This document shows, piece after piece, positions 14,201 through 21,266 of a stretch of 28,959 nt of DNA. This DNA is from Eggerthellaceae bacterium (GTDB taxonomy: Bacteria > Actinomycetota > Coriobacteriia > Coriobacteriales > Eggerthellaceae), in the NCBI GenBank assembly GCA_900753095.1, contig CAADXT010000004.1:1-28959 (forward strand). Direction: 5' to 3'. Each line of letters opens with the position of its first letter. Position 1 is the first letter of the stretch. The notes under the pieces are model-generated. The model did no database searches. It had not been told where the DNA came from and saw only the letters and a program-made list of their open reading frames with translations. Position numbers and translations under genes: made by a program.

Positions 14201-16497
14201 GCCTTGCTTGCGAGCTTCAAGTCATCAATGCCAACCTGCTCGGCAGTCGCCTTAAAGGCGGTCTGATAAGTCAGAACAACGGATACCTGCGTACCCATAG
14301 GCTCTTTCCAGGTGTATTGGGCATTAGCGGTCGGAATCGTGAATGTTGCAACCCCATCAGCGATAGACGGAACTACCTCTTCCTGGTTTGATCCGTTGTA
14401 ACCGCCTTTGTCCATAAGCTTGAACTTCGTAGAACCAGAAACAATTTCACTGCCAGAAGGCAAGCTATCGGTGACAGTCACCTTTTTACCTTTGAGATCC
14501 ATCACCGCAGATCCAGGTTCTCCGGAGCCATTTACATACATGGTCCAATCGGAGATCCAAGCGCCCTTTGAGCCATCAGCCCAAGAATAATCGGCATCCC
14601 AAGTGGCATCTTTGCCATTCTTTTTCACCGCAGGCGGCGTCGCTTCGTGAGTAATCGTATATTGCGCGCCAGCACTCTTGTCTACCTTGCTCGTTTTAAT
14701 AAACGACTGATTAACGTAATTGCCCGCAGGATACGTACCGTCAACCTGGCTACTTACAGTGCTATAGGAAATCGTCACCTTGGCGCCGCTTGTCCCAATC
14801 AAATCTTTAATTTTCTGGCTGCCCTTGAACTGTATCCTTATAAGCTCGCCGTTAGAACCCTGGTCGCTAGCCGTCTGAATATCGTAGTCATCGCCAGCAA
14901 CCAGACTGTCAGAGCTCGCAGAGACAATCACGTCCCCATCGAGCGAAACTCTAGTTCCACTAGGAAGACTGGAGAATTTATCGGTAAAAACAATGCTTGT
15001 CGGATCGGTCGTTTTCGACATGGCTCCGAAATCAATAGTGGATTGCCAAGACGCCTTCCCGTCATATGTCTCAGAGTCAATAGAGCTTGTAAGCTCCTTG
15101 GTTATGTATGAGTCTTTATCGGATGGAGTATAGCTTGCCGATCCGCTACCCTCGGGGCCGTGAGAGGGGTCGGAGGGGGTGACAGTTGCCGTATTGGAAA
15201 CAGCATCCTTCGAAGACGTGTCCTTCATCTTCGTGTAATACGTTACCGTGATTTTTTGCCTACCAGCGTCTTCTGGCAAAACAAAGGAAAGGGAGCCATC
15301 AGATTTCGAAAGATTGTTCGGAACGATAGTCTTACCATCAGCACCCACAATGGTCACTTCATCGCCAAGCAGTTCCTGGTCGGCAAATACGTCGTTGAAG
15401 CTATAGCCACCCATATCTGCAAGCAAGCTACCGTTATTGAGCTCAACGACCCATTTGATGCGATCGTTTGTGCCCGAAGAGCTTTTAGACACCATGGAGT
15501 ATTTCGTTTCAGCGGGACCAGGAACCCAGGGCTCCTTGGAATGATCCTGCTTCGATCCCCACTTTACCGTTGCCTTATTGGAATTGCCGCTAACGGCAAC
15601 GCCGTCTTCCGTTGGAAGACTTTTAACTTTTGTTTTGTACTGAAGGTAATAGTCGCCTTTCGGAAGATCGCCTAAACCGATTTCAGCGGTAGTGGGACTC
15701 GTGATTTTCGCATCACAAGAGACCCCCGTTGAAGCCCCATTGGAGTCGATCATCGTGAACGACCCTTCAACGAACTCAAGATTTGAACCGATCTCGTCAA
15801 ATACGTTAACGTTGGTCGCAAAGCTCTTCGGAGATACCTTCACCGTCCAGGTATAAGTGCCGTCATCAGCATTGAAGATTGGCCCTTCCCATGATTTGGA
15901 GATATCGCCACCAAATTTCGAAACATCAGCATCGCCATCTTTGGTTTTTACTACCGTGGTTGTGCCAGTACCCGGGAAAATGATAGAAATCGAGTCGTTA
16001 TCACCCTTAGGCTCAGATTCCATCTTGAAGTTGAACTTGAAGCTAGCATCGTTAACTTCTTTGTTCCCGGAAAAATAAGCCTCATTATATTTCAGCGTGA
16101 CTAAACCGTTTTCGTCAATGATGGTTTTGCCAACCACTACGCCATTGTCAACCAGATCCATAGTCTGAGGCGTAATTTTGATATTGCTCGGGAACTGGTA
16201 AGAGACATTTGGATGCTCTTTGGTGGGACGCTGATTTTGAGTGAACGTTACTTCGAGCTGACCGTACAGAGGATCATCCGTTGTTATCTCATCATCTTCC
16301 CCGAGAGGTTGATTATGATCGTCGTCTTTGAAAAGATTGACGGTTACGCCTTCATTGAACATGATTGGCGCGGCATCCGGGTTGTATTCCCCACTCTGCA
16401 CCGCAACACCGTTGCCGTTCTGGGGCGCAGCGCTGTTGGCGGCACTATCGTTCTGGGTTACGGCTCCCGAAGCACCCCCCCGTGACGGAATTTGCGC
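8119..16497 (-). CDS. Giant FctA-repeat surface adhesin, main body (frame broken from its N-terminus)
   Basis: This frame is open from about 16497 to the stop at 8119 and encodes the body of a wall-anchored fibre protein. It has no start codon with a ribosome-binding site of its own; the natural N-terminus lies in another frame (16445-16822). In the restored 2,900-residue numbering, residues 150-1030 hold about five beta-rich modules of Cna-A/collagen-binding type, recognised by repeats such as YTWTVKVSP, IKWVVELNN and WTMYVNGSG. Residues 1035-1130 form a CnaB/SpaA module (VNKYD...LQGAVFGLY...FKELSAPEGF). Residues 1164-2831 hold 13 FctA/Spy0128-type modules. A Pro-rich spacer and sorting signal end the protein. 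Lys-Asn isopeptide bonds probably stabilise each module. The function is adhesion or pilus-like display, ligand unknown. The DNA looks more A+T-rich than its neighbours, suggesting transfer. Confidence 0.88.
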   Translation of the reverse strand, partial: AQIPSRGGASGAVTQNDSAANSAAPQNGNGVAVQSGEYNPDAAPIMFNEGVTVNLFKDDDHNQPLGEDDEITTDDPLYGQLEVTFTQNQRPTKEHPNVSYQFPSNIKITPQTMDLVDNGVVVGKTIIDENGLVTLKYNEAYFSGNKEVNDASFKFNFKMESEPKGDNDSISIIFPGTGTTTVVKTKDGDADVSKFGGDISKSWEGPIFNADDGTYTWTVKVSPKSFATNVNVFDEIGSNLEFVEGSFTMIDSNGASTGVSCDAKITSPTTAEIGLGDLPKGDYYLQYKTKVKSLPTEDGVAVSGNSNKATVKWGSKQDHSKEPWVPGPAETKYSMVSKSSSGTNDRIKWVVELNNGSLLADMGGYSFNDVFADQELLGDEVTIVGADGKTIVPNNLSKSDGSLSFVLPEDAGRQKITVTYYTKMKDTSSKDAVSNTATVTPSDPSHGPEGSGSASYTPSDKDSYITKELTSSIDSETYDGKASWQSTIDFGAMSKTTDPTSIVFTDKFSSLPSGTRVSLDGDVIVSASSDSLVAGDDYDIQTASDQGSNGELIRIQFKGSQKIKDLIGTSGAKVTISYSTVSSQVDGTYPAGNYVNQSFIKTSKVDKSAGAQYTITHEATPPAVKKNGKDATWDADYSWADGSKGAWISDWTMYVNGSGEPGSAVMDLKGKKVTVTDSLPSGSEIVSGSTKFKLMDKGGYNGSNQEEVVPSIADGVATFTIPTANAQYTWKEPMGTQVSVVLTYQTAFKATAEQVGIDDLKLASKAQASTEDFTFPEGSGESKVDTRVLTKNGSQDYKSSTAEYSIEVNPNKMNLNPGGSTVTLVDDMDANCKFAGDLQVFDADGNVLDASSWSKRFENVSENGSTHTRLTLTLPDERHLKVTYKVTPLGEWKSTVELTNTCSLNGINGSTTPFKKGFTVWNASSETSSTSYGISVNKYDATMTNRLQGAVFGLYRVSFDASGAPQLSLEKTETTDSSGVAKFGDKADGLGSNTLFAFKELSAPEGFKVTNEDPTYFIIKGTDLNAFDAALNEARSHGINPETSNVSFDVFDDELDNVTGSIALSVQKKVNDNDPADDASFDFQLSSLTVGAPMPASGGEKVTTVGKDAKSFGSITFDKPGTYKYIIEETSPAPDDGNVWTMAKPVYAQVTVDNAADGSRVLPTSVKYYSDEACEHEVSDSVVVFNNAFKAPDSVTAQLKIHKAVEVAEGSNLNPDEEFTFDLYEATEQGDKTDKKIGDTIFVKKDGDGVFDLPAFTAAGTYNYVIHESGHDTNGWTPAPDVKVQVVVGKSGDGTRFEVESITYNGKADECASFVDKYTPATGAFSIDIQKTVNDSLENGIAKGYTFSATATGGNADQAPNLESVATGDDGKASFAGSLKESDMGKTYQYVISETSEQKTGWTNAPSQMVEVKVSDHRNADGKIDATISYPENTNCFTFNNTYTAKGSATLSVVKQVNGESPADGQTFDFELSRDGEDAGSANAPLPQQSTATTNGSTPASFGAIEFSKDDIGKTYRYVITETSSLGDGWTKADPVEATVSVGVPSSDNLAIIPVSVSYGENNAASKDGAALFNNTYREVGGSFSLALKKSVEGKTLDRSFDFAVEAVGENAGNAPVLERPVVSSDEKTGEASFGTAKLTAGNKGKTYTYKISETSSLGTGWTKAADVYATVVVSDSLNNDGDCWATVSYSANEDGSASYDGAAQFVNKYVPATGSFSLNLVKTVNGKSENVSGFKFAATSNDEGAPSLGEQETDNQGKASFTFDGLDDSYEGKEFTYTISETSSLGTGWTKAADVVAKVNIGQRGDDNKFHPTVTYGDSGSDTVAKFDNTYEATGSVTLSVAKQVNGANPSSDQSFSYKLIPIGGAPMPEGKESLTTSTLGSVASSFDNIPYCLDGAGKKFEYRIHETTPPTVGWTMAGDVIAKVTVGEDNGDGILKPSTVEYVKAENDQVSASVDDQNSAALFNNLYQQASGKFQLGLTKTVNGSAPLKGETFGFAATAIGDNATDAPKLNNVTTDENGEAKFAEATLADKDAGKTYTYRIHEVSDLADGSGAWTKAPDVIATVQVSDRSSSNELTATVTYKQDSNNAESYEGAAAFNNLHADKKAETVLKVSKTVNGAEDKNLQKQFGFQLQPKDGAPMPKSDVVTVTGTTSASFDKIVYDKVGIYNYVIHESSEAGSGWTNADDVEATVEVGYAENGRDLVVKSIKYNNRQTDAATFNNTYEATGSVTLSVAKQVNGKSPLANEKFQFQLAGQDGAPMPAEGTTCETVGSAPAQFGSIPFALADAGKTYIYTITETTQGSSEWKTAGPVTATVTVGKDNGDGTLSAPTVTYSVSGMNGGAALFNNTYETSTQATVNVHKTVTGGTDKVKNESFDFELHKADEQGNMTDEVVGTVSAKADETKSFNPIKYTTSDAGKTFTYWIHEKGHNDKGWTADKDTKVTVKVVENPDRSLSAEVSYERGTSAAEFTNAYATSGQATLSVFKTVNGGTEQGAGQKFHFDLYKADDQGNAQGEKVDSVETAVGEKASFGAIDLSGEGTYHYVIKESGYNNGAWFAAGDVIATVTATDNGDGTLKTEVAYSNPDADKSAALFDNVYAPTNASIWVKKTVNGEAAPVDKHFTFELQAQDGAPMPGEATADTFGGDTCSFGDIEFTEEGEYRYVIHETADLGEGWTNAADVPVTVKVVRDEDAKMLKVESISYGDSVFEENGQAMALFDNKYEAPEKPDQPNGETPKADTPNSEGGQPAASDGAKSSGTKTGDSMILAGGALALVAVAAAGIAAFALRRRK
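9782..9825 (-). repeat. 44-bp direct repeat, copy A
   Basis: This sequence at the module 9/10 border is identical over 44 bases to 10961-11004 at the module 6/7 border. The offset is 1179 bases, exactly 393 codons, so recombination between the copies would remove or add three modules in frame. Confidence 0.9.
10961..11004 (-). repeat. 44-bp direct repeat, copy B
   Basis: Second copy of the 44-base identity with 9782-9825. It encodes the inter-module segment EATGSVTLSVAKQV and follows the end of module 6. Confidence 0.9.
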
Positions 16498-16822
16498 TCA
16501 CGCTTTCAGGGGTTGAGGCGGAAACATTGGCGCCATTTGCACTGCCAGCAGCAGATGCGCTCGCGTTACCGCCGGCATTAGCGGAGCCACCAGCTGCACT
16601 ACCCGTACCAGCAGCCGCATCAACCGCGCTGCCATCTGCATCATCGGCAGATTCAGTTGCAACCTGCTGCGCTTGCTCGGCGCTCTGCTTCGCAGAATCG
16701 TTCACCACGGAAGCTGAAGCCTTCGACAAAGGCGAAAGGCCCAGCACCAAGATGATGGCGAGCATTGTGTTCACTATCTTGGTACTCAGCTTGCCCCGTA
16801 TCTGGTCGCTGTTCCCGCTCAT
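16445..16822 (-). CDS. N-terminal fragment of the giant adhesin: signal peptide and low-complexity stalk
   Basis: An ATG at 16822, with AGAGGTG eight bases upstream, starts a 125-residue reading that ends in a TAG at 16445. It begins MSGNSDQIRGK and has a signal peptide with hydrophobic core MLAIILVLGLSPL and an Ala-Ser-Ala cleavage region. A long Ala/Gly/Ser/Asn-rich stretch follows (AAAGTGSAAGGSANAGG). After the seven-G run at 16475-16481 the frame moves into unrelated residues and stops. With six Gs the frame joins the adhesin body. As written, only a short secreted peptide would be made. An upstream in-frame ATG at 16861 exists but lacks a ribosome-binding site. Confidence 0.85.
   Translation of the reverse strand: MSGNSDQIRGKLSTKIVNTMLAIILVLGLSPLSKASASVVNDSAKQSAEQAQQVATESADDADGSAVDAAAGTGSAAGGSANAGGNASASAAGSANGANVSASTPESVSANSVTGGCFGSRNPER
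16475..16481 (-). repeat. Seven-G homopolymer at the adhesin frame break
   Basis: The minus strand has seven G residues between CAC and TGCT. Read with seven, translation runs into the TAG at 16445. With six, ACG-GGG-GGT-GCT continues straight into the adhesin body and gives 2,901 codons including the stop. Nine would also restore the frame. The tract sits about 340 bases inside the gene, within the low-complexity stalk, where residue changes would be tolerated. Confidence 0.85.
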
Positions 16823-17148
16823 GTTCTTACACCTCTTCACTCGACTGCACGGACTATGCAATTCCCCAGAAAATAAAAATGCCCCGATCGTTAGATGCAG
16901 AGCTACAAACCCGCGACCTTAGCCACGGAAAACATCTTCTATTGGAATTGACGGCAGTTCAGGAGGTATGCGCGCTGAGCATCCTTGCGCAAAAACGCAG
17001 CGAACATAAAGCAATCAATAGCAATCATTCGATATACGTACGCGAGTGCATGGCGATGCCTCCTTCCTTGCCAAAGCCGAAAACGCCCAAAGCGCACTCG
17101 GCTGAAATTTACGGTGCAGATTTTACCCCCGCTGTTACCGAACTGCAA
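16823..17148 (-). promoter_or_regulatory. Adhesin promoter candidate and long 5' leader
   Basis: On the minus strand TTGCAG (17143-17148) and TAAAAT (17120-17125) are 17 bases apart. The -10 matches five of six bases and the -35 three. If used, the mRNA has a leader of about 290 nt before the ATG at 16822. The leader contains short self-complementary stretches rich in GCGC (16970-17000) and a tiny ORF behind a strong SD. I recognise no known riboswitch. No longer credible gene lies in 16823-17281. Confidence 0.4.
17025..17051 (-). CDS. Possible 8-residue leader peptide ahead of the adhesin
   Basis: AAGGAGG lies seven bases before an ATG at 17051, giving MHSRTYIE and a TGA at 17025. The SD match is perfect, which is uncommon in this window, but the ORF is so short that chance cannot be excluded. 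Its position in the adhesin leader would suit translational attenuation. Confidence 0.25.
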   Translation of the reverse strand: MHSRTYIE

Positions 17149-17281
17149 TAAAAAACGGATACCTGTTTAACTGATTACTCGCTATCGAGCCTGATGGCCG
17201 GCTTGTTTCGATTATAAAAACAGCGCTGCGCAAGGCACTCCCTGCGCAAGAATGTCACCCCACCCAACATCGCCGAAACAT

Positions 17282-17315
17282 AAAAAAGGCCCAGCCTGCA
17301 CTGCAAGCTGGGCCT
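17282..17315 (-). terminator. Intrinsic terminator of leuS
   Basis: On the minus strand AGGCCCAGC (from 17315) pairs with GCTGGGCCT (to 17287), a 9-bp stem with an 11-base loop, followed by a run of T residues to 17282. It starts 19 bases after the leuS stop. Confidence 0.9.
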
Positions 17316-17333
17316 GTTCAAAGCCGTATTTCG

Positions 17334-19892
17334 CTACTTGGCTACCACATTCACCAAACGACCGGGGATAACGATGACCTTCTTGATGTCCTTGCCATCG
17401 GTTGCAGCGGCAACCGCCTCAAGGGCAGCCTCGCGCACAGCATCCTCGGCAGCATCAGCAGCAACGGTGATCTTTGCCTTCACCTTGCCGTTAACCTGAA
17501 CCGCCAGCTCAACCTCGGCGGCCTTCGCAGCATTCGGGTCGAAGTCGGGCCAAGCCTCCTTATGCACAGAGGTTTCGTTGCCCAGCACGCTCTGCCACAG
17601 TTCTTCTGCCCAATGCGGAGCCATCGGAGCCAGCAGCTTCACGATAACCTCAGCAATCTCCTTGTCGAACGCAGCCAGCTCAGCGTTGGCGGCACGCTCC
17701 TCCGCGGAATTGCGGCGCAGGTAATCGCCCGTGGCGTTCACCAACTCCATGATGGCAGCGATAGCCGTGTTGAAGTTGTTGCGACCAAAGTCGTCGATAA
17801 CCTTGCCCACCACGCGGTGACGCTCGCGCAGAAGCTCATCGTGAGCCTTCTTGGCCTCTTCGGCCTTGGCACCTGCCTGGAAGTAGGTTTCCTCGCCTGC
17901 CTTGCCAGCCAAGTCGTTCACCATGCGCCACGTGCGGTTCAGGAACTTGTACATGCCCGCCAGGCCGTCTTCGTTCCACTGCAGCTCCTTATCAGGCGGA
18001 GCCATGAACAGGATGTATGCGCGCACTGCATCGGCACCGTAGCCGGCAATCATGTCCTCGGGGCTGATAACGTTGCCCTTCGACTTCGACATAACCTCGC
18101 CGTTTTCATCGAGCACCATGCCCTGGCACAGCAGGTTGGTGAAGGGCTCGTCGAAATCGAGCATGCCCATGTCGCGCAGCACCTTCGTGAAGAAGCGGCT
18201 GTACAGCAGATGGAGAATTGCGTGCTCGATACCGCCGATGTACTGGTCGACCGGCATCCAGCGGTTCACGCGCTCAGGGCTGAACGGCGCTTCGGTGTTG
18301 TGCGGATCGGTATAGCGCATGTAGTACCAGCTGGAGCACGTGAAGGTGTCCATCGTGTCCGTTTCGCGGCGCGCGGGCTTGCCGCACTTCGGGCACGTGC
18401 ACTGGGCGAAGCCCTCGTGCGTTGCCAGCGTTTCACCTGCTGCCAAGTCGATGTCCTTGGGCAGCGTCACAGGCAGCTGATCTTCCGGAACGGGCACAAT
18501 GCCGCAATCGTCGCAATATACGATAGGAATGGGGTTGCCCCAGTAGCGCTGGCGGGAAATGAGCCAGTCGCGCAGGCGGAACTGCACCGACTTCTTGCCC
18601 TTGCCCTCAGCTTCCAAGTCGCCGATGATGGCATCCACGGCAGGCGAATGCTTGCCGCCCACCATGCCGGTATACTTGCCCGACTGAACCAGCACGCCTT
18701 CGGCCTCGTAGGACTTTTCCCAATCAACGGAAATTACTTTGCGCTCCTGCACGCCGTTGAGCTCAGGATACAGCGGGTCGTCTTCGCCCAAGATGATGGG
18801 GATGATGGGCAGGTTGTTCTTGCGGGCAAACTCGAAGTCGCGCTGGTCGCCGCAGGGAACGGCCATCACCGCGCCCGTGCCGTAGTCAGCCACAATGTAG
18901 TCGGCAACCCACACAGGGACCTTTTCGCCGTTCACAGGGTTGATAACATAGCGGCCCGTGAAGGCACCGTGCTTTTCGCGGTCGCCCTGGGCACGCTCGA
19001 CGGCGCTTACCTTGGAGGCACGCTCTACCAGCGCCATTACCTCGGCTTCGTATTCGGTGCCGCATACCAGGTCGTGAACCAACGGGCTTTCGGGAGCCAG
19101 CAGGAAGAAGCTGCAACCGAACAGGGTATCAGGGCGCGTGGTGAACACGGTGATGGTCTGCGCATCGTCTTTGCCCTCGGCGGGAACGAGCTCGAAATCG
19201 ACCTCGGCGCCTTCGGAGCGGCCGATCCAGTTGGCCTGCATCTGCTTAACGGGCTCCGGCCAACCTTCCAGCTGGTCGAGGTCGTCAAGCAGCTCCTGCG
19301 CGTAATCGGTGATCTTGTAGTACCACTGCGTAAGGTCGCGCTTTTCAACGGCACCATGGCAACGCCAGCATTCGCCTTCGGTTACCTGCTCGTTCGCCAG
19401 AACCGTTTTACAGTTAGGGCACCAGTTAACCGGGCTGTTGCGTCGCTCGACCAAGCCGCGCTTGTACATCTGCAGGAAGATCCACTGGCCCCAGCGATAG
19501 TACTCAGGGTCGCAAGCAACAACGGTGCGGTCCCAGTCGTAGGAAAAGCCCATGCGCTTGAAGCTGGCCTTCTGCGTTTCGATGTTGGCGTACGTCCACT
19601 TGGCAGGGTGCGAATTGTGCTTGATGGCCGCGTTCTCGGCAGGAAGGCCGAATGCGTCCCAGCCCATGGGGTGCAGCACGTCGTAGCCGCGCATGGTGTA
19701 GTAGCGAGCCGTTACGTCGCCGATGGTGTAGTTGCGAACGTGACCCATGTGAATGTCGCCCGAAGGGTACGGGAACATCTCTAGCACGTAGCGCTTCGGC
19801 TTGCTGGTATCCTCCGTTGCCTTGTGTGCGCCCGTTTCAGCCCACACCTTTTGCCAACGAGGCTCAATCTCGTGAGGATTGTATTCTTTCAT
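17334..19892 (-). CDS. leuS: Leucyl-tRNA synthetase
   Basis: This 852-residue class I synthetase charges tRNA-Leu in the cytoplasm. The HIGH-type motif is HMGH (48-51, in PYPSGDIHMGHVRNYT), and the KMSKS-type motif is VMSKSKGN (600-607). Between them are a zinc-binding CxxC/CxxC region (WCPNCKTVL, CWRCHG) and the CP1 editing domain with TVFTTRPDTLFG and the Asp-rich GTGAVMAVPCGDQRD. The anticodon-binding helices and C-terminal domain follow. Length is normal. The ATG at 19892 has AAGGA about ten bases upstream. It is a single gene between its own promoter and terminator. I looked for a T-box leader and found none. Confidence 0.97.
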   Translation of the reverse strand: MKEYNPHEIEPRWQKVWAETGAHKATEDTSKPKRYVLEMFPYPSGDIHMGHVRNYTIGDVTARYYTMRGYDVLHPMGWDAFGLPAENAAIKHNSHPAKWTYANIETQKASFKRMGFSYDWDRTVVACDPEYYRWGQWIFLQMYKRGLVERRNSPVNWCPNCKTVLANEQVTEGECWRCHGAVEKRDLTQWYYKITDYAQELLDDLDQLEGWPEPVKQMQANWIGRSEGAEVDFELVPAEGKDDAQTITVFTTRPDTLFGCSFFLLAPESPLVHDLVCGTEYEAEVMALVERASKVSAVERAQGDREKHGAFTGRYVINPVNGEKVPVWVADYIVADYGTGAVMAVPCGDQRDFEFARKNNLPIIPIILGEDDPLYPELNGVQERKVISVDWEKSYEAEGVLVQSGKYTGMVGGKHSPAVDAIIGDLEAEGKGKKSVQFRLRDWLISRQRYWGNPIPIVYCDDCGIVPVPEDQLPVTLPKDIDLAAGETLATHEGFAQCTCPKCGKPARRETDTMDTFTCSSWYYMRYTDPHNTEAPFSPERVNRWMPVDQYIGGIEHAILHLLYSRFFTKVLRDMGMLDFDEPFTNLLCQGMVLDENGEVMSKSKGNVISPEDMIAGYGADAVRAYILFMAPPDKELQWNEDGLAGMYKFLNRTWRMVNDLAGKAGEETYFQAGAKAEEAKKAHDELLRERHRVVGKVIDDFGRNNFNTAIAAIMELVNATGDYLRRNSAEERAANAELAAFDKEIAEVIVKLLAPMAPHWAEELWQSVLGNETSVHKEAWPDFDPNAAKAAEVELAVQVNGKVKAKITVAADAAEDAVREAALEAVAAATDGKDIKKVIVIPGRLVNVVAK

Positions 19893-19983
19893 GAGGCAAA
19901 ATCCTTTTTCCGATACTTCATGCGCGCGACGCCCGCCAATTCACTGTGCCAACCGGCAGCGCCGAATATACATACGGTTTGTC

Positions 19984-19989
19984 ATTATA
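19984..19989 (-). promoter_or_regulatory. Candidate -10 of leuS
   Basis: An exact TATAAT on the minus strand lies about 91 bases before the leuS ATG, within the otherwise empty 157-base gap. No good -35 sits 16-18 bases upstream, so the call rests on the -10 alone. Confidence 0.4.
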
Positions 19990-20050
19990 TCGCGTTGCCA
20001 TTACGCCTGCGTTTCCCCGCACAATTTTCCCTAAGCGGCGGATGGGCAAC

Positions 20051-20080
20051 AAAAAAACGGGAACCCGCGAAGGTTCCCGT
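20051..20080 (-). terminator. Intrinsic terminator of the coiled-coil/DPBB gene
   Basis: A 9-bp stem (ACGGGAACC / GGTTCCCGT, 20057-20080) with a 6-base loop is followed on the minus strand by six T residues. It lies 16 bases after the stop codon at 20096. Confidence 0.92.
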
Positions 20081-20095
20081 TCGAAACAAGCTTGC

Positions 20096-21259
20096 TTACA
20101 GGATACGGTAGCTTACCGTGCGCACGCCCCATGCTTGGCAGGTGCTGAAGCCGAAGGCCTTGAACACGCCCGGCTGCAAGTCGAGGGCGCGCGACCCGCC
20201 ACCCATGTTGCCGCAGTCGTTGATGGTGGCCACCACCGTTTTGCCGCCGTACTTGATCTCGACGGCATGTCCCAGGTAGGAACGGTAGTTGGGCCACGAC
20301 ATGGGAATGGCGACGCCCATGGAGGAATCGTTGCAGATAGCGCCCGTTGCCGTAGTGCCCGGGTTGGGCGTGCTCTTGTCGCTGCTGCCGCCGTATGCAG
20401 AGGCAGCACCCGTCTTCCAGCCTGCGCTTACGCTGCCGGAATTGGAATTCGAGGAAGAGCTGTTGTTCTTGTTGCCCGAATTGCTGGAAGCGTTGGAGCT
20501 GCTGGAGCTCGAGTTCGAGTTCGTATTGGCCGTCTGGTTACGGTCGGTGTTCGTGTTCCAGTTCGCGCTGGGCTGGGTGGTGTTCGAAGAAGCAGCGGCC
20601 TGCTTGGCCTCTTCCTTCTTCTTCATTTCCTCGGCCTGAGCCTGCAATGCCGCAAGCTGCGCCTGGGCCTGCGCTTCCTTGATGGAGGAAACCTTGGCAG
20701 AAGCGTCGGACACTACCTTTTCCGCCTGGCTCTTCTTCTGATCAGCCTCGTCGATCAGCTTCTGCTGTTGATCGCGCTGCCCATCAAGCTCGCTGAGCGC
20801 CGAAGCGAACGTGTCGCGCAGCTGCTCCTGCTCGGCTACCTTTTCCGCCTGGTCTTCCTGGATGGAAGAGTAGTAGGTAAGGTTCTTGGTGAAGTCCGAG
20901 ATGTCTTCCGAGGTGAGGATGATGTTCACCAGCGAAAGCGAGCCATCGCTCTTGTACTGCGAAAGAATGGAGTCGGAAAGTGTATCGCGGCCCGCCAGCA
21001 TCTTCGACTGAGCGTCCTGGACCTTCTGGGTGGTTTCGCTGATCTGCGAATCGAGGCTGCCCAGCTGCGACTGCAACGAATCGTATTCTTTGTTAAGGGA
21101 ATCAAGCTCGGCCGAAGCCTGCGAAAGCGTTGCCTGGGCATCGGAAAGCTCATCTGCGTGCGCCTCGCGCACAGCGCCGGTTGCCGGCAGGGCCATAGAA
21201 AGGGCCAGTGCCACGCTAACGGGAACTGCGGTAAGCGCTTTATGTACTCGTGTAGACAT
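20096..21259 (-). CDS. Secreted coiled-coil protein with C-terminal RlpA-like double-psi beta-barrel
   Basis: 387 residues. A signal peptide (1-36, ending AHADE) is followed by a long coiled coil (about 38-215), whose middle (VNIILTSEDISDF, then YYSSI) matches the CwlO/PcsB N-terminal type. Next come a Ser/Asn/Thr-rich linker (221-279) and an RlpA-like double-psi beta-barrel (about 283-387). The barrel carries ATINDCG with Asp348 and RALDLQPGVFKAFG with Asp360, matching the conserved Asp residues of lytic transglycosylase-like barrels. It is probably a wall hydrolase or a wall-organising factor controlled by FtsEX-like partners, acting outside the membrane. Whether the barrel is catalytic is unknown. 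No SD precedes the ATG at 21259. It stands as a single unit. Confidence 0.87.
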   Translation of the reverse strand: MSTRVHKALTAVPVSVALALSMALPATGAVREAHADELSDAQATLSQASAELDSLNKEYDSLQSQLGSLDSQISETTQKVQDAQSKMLAGRDTLSDSILSQYKSDGSLSLVNIILTSEDISDFTKNLTYYSSIQEDQAEKVAEQEQLRDTFASALSELDGQRDQQQKLIDEADQKKSQAEKVVSDASAKVSSIKEAQAQAQLAALQAQAEEMKKKEEAKQAAASSNTTQPSANWNTNTDRNQTANTNSNSSSSSSNASSNSGNKNNSSSSNSNSGSVSAGWKTGAASAYGGSSDKSTPNPGTTATGAICNDSSMGVAIPMSWPNYRSYLGHAVEIKYGGKTVVATINDCGNMGGGSRALDLQPGVFKAFGFSTCQAWGVRTVSYRIL

Positions 21260-21266
21260 GCTTAAG

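Noticed and set aside
8119..16401. CRISPR array, suggested by regular repetition in the region
   Set aside because: The repeats are 360-410-base protein-coding modules with diverged sequence in an open frame, not short identical repeats with spacers.
16890..16920. Stretch resembling a tRNA T arm (GGTCGCGGGTTTGTAG on the minus strand)
   Set aside because: The T stem does not pair and there is no acceptor, D or anticodon arm; at most a degenerate remnant, more likely chance.
16939..17148. 69-residue minus-strand ORF in the adhesin leader
   Set aside because: It starts within the -35 region of the candidate promoter, has no SD and matches no family I know.
17562..19784. 740-residue open frame on the plus strand across leuS
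   Set aside because: It is the exact antisense of leuS, with Ala/Val/His/Arg-rich composition, no ribosome-binding site and no domain; a codon-bias shadow.
19893..20050. T-box riboswitch ahead of leuS
   Set aside because: No AGGGTGG-type T-box sequence and the gap is too short for the usual fold.
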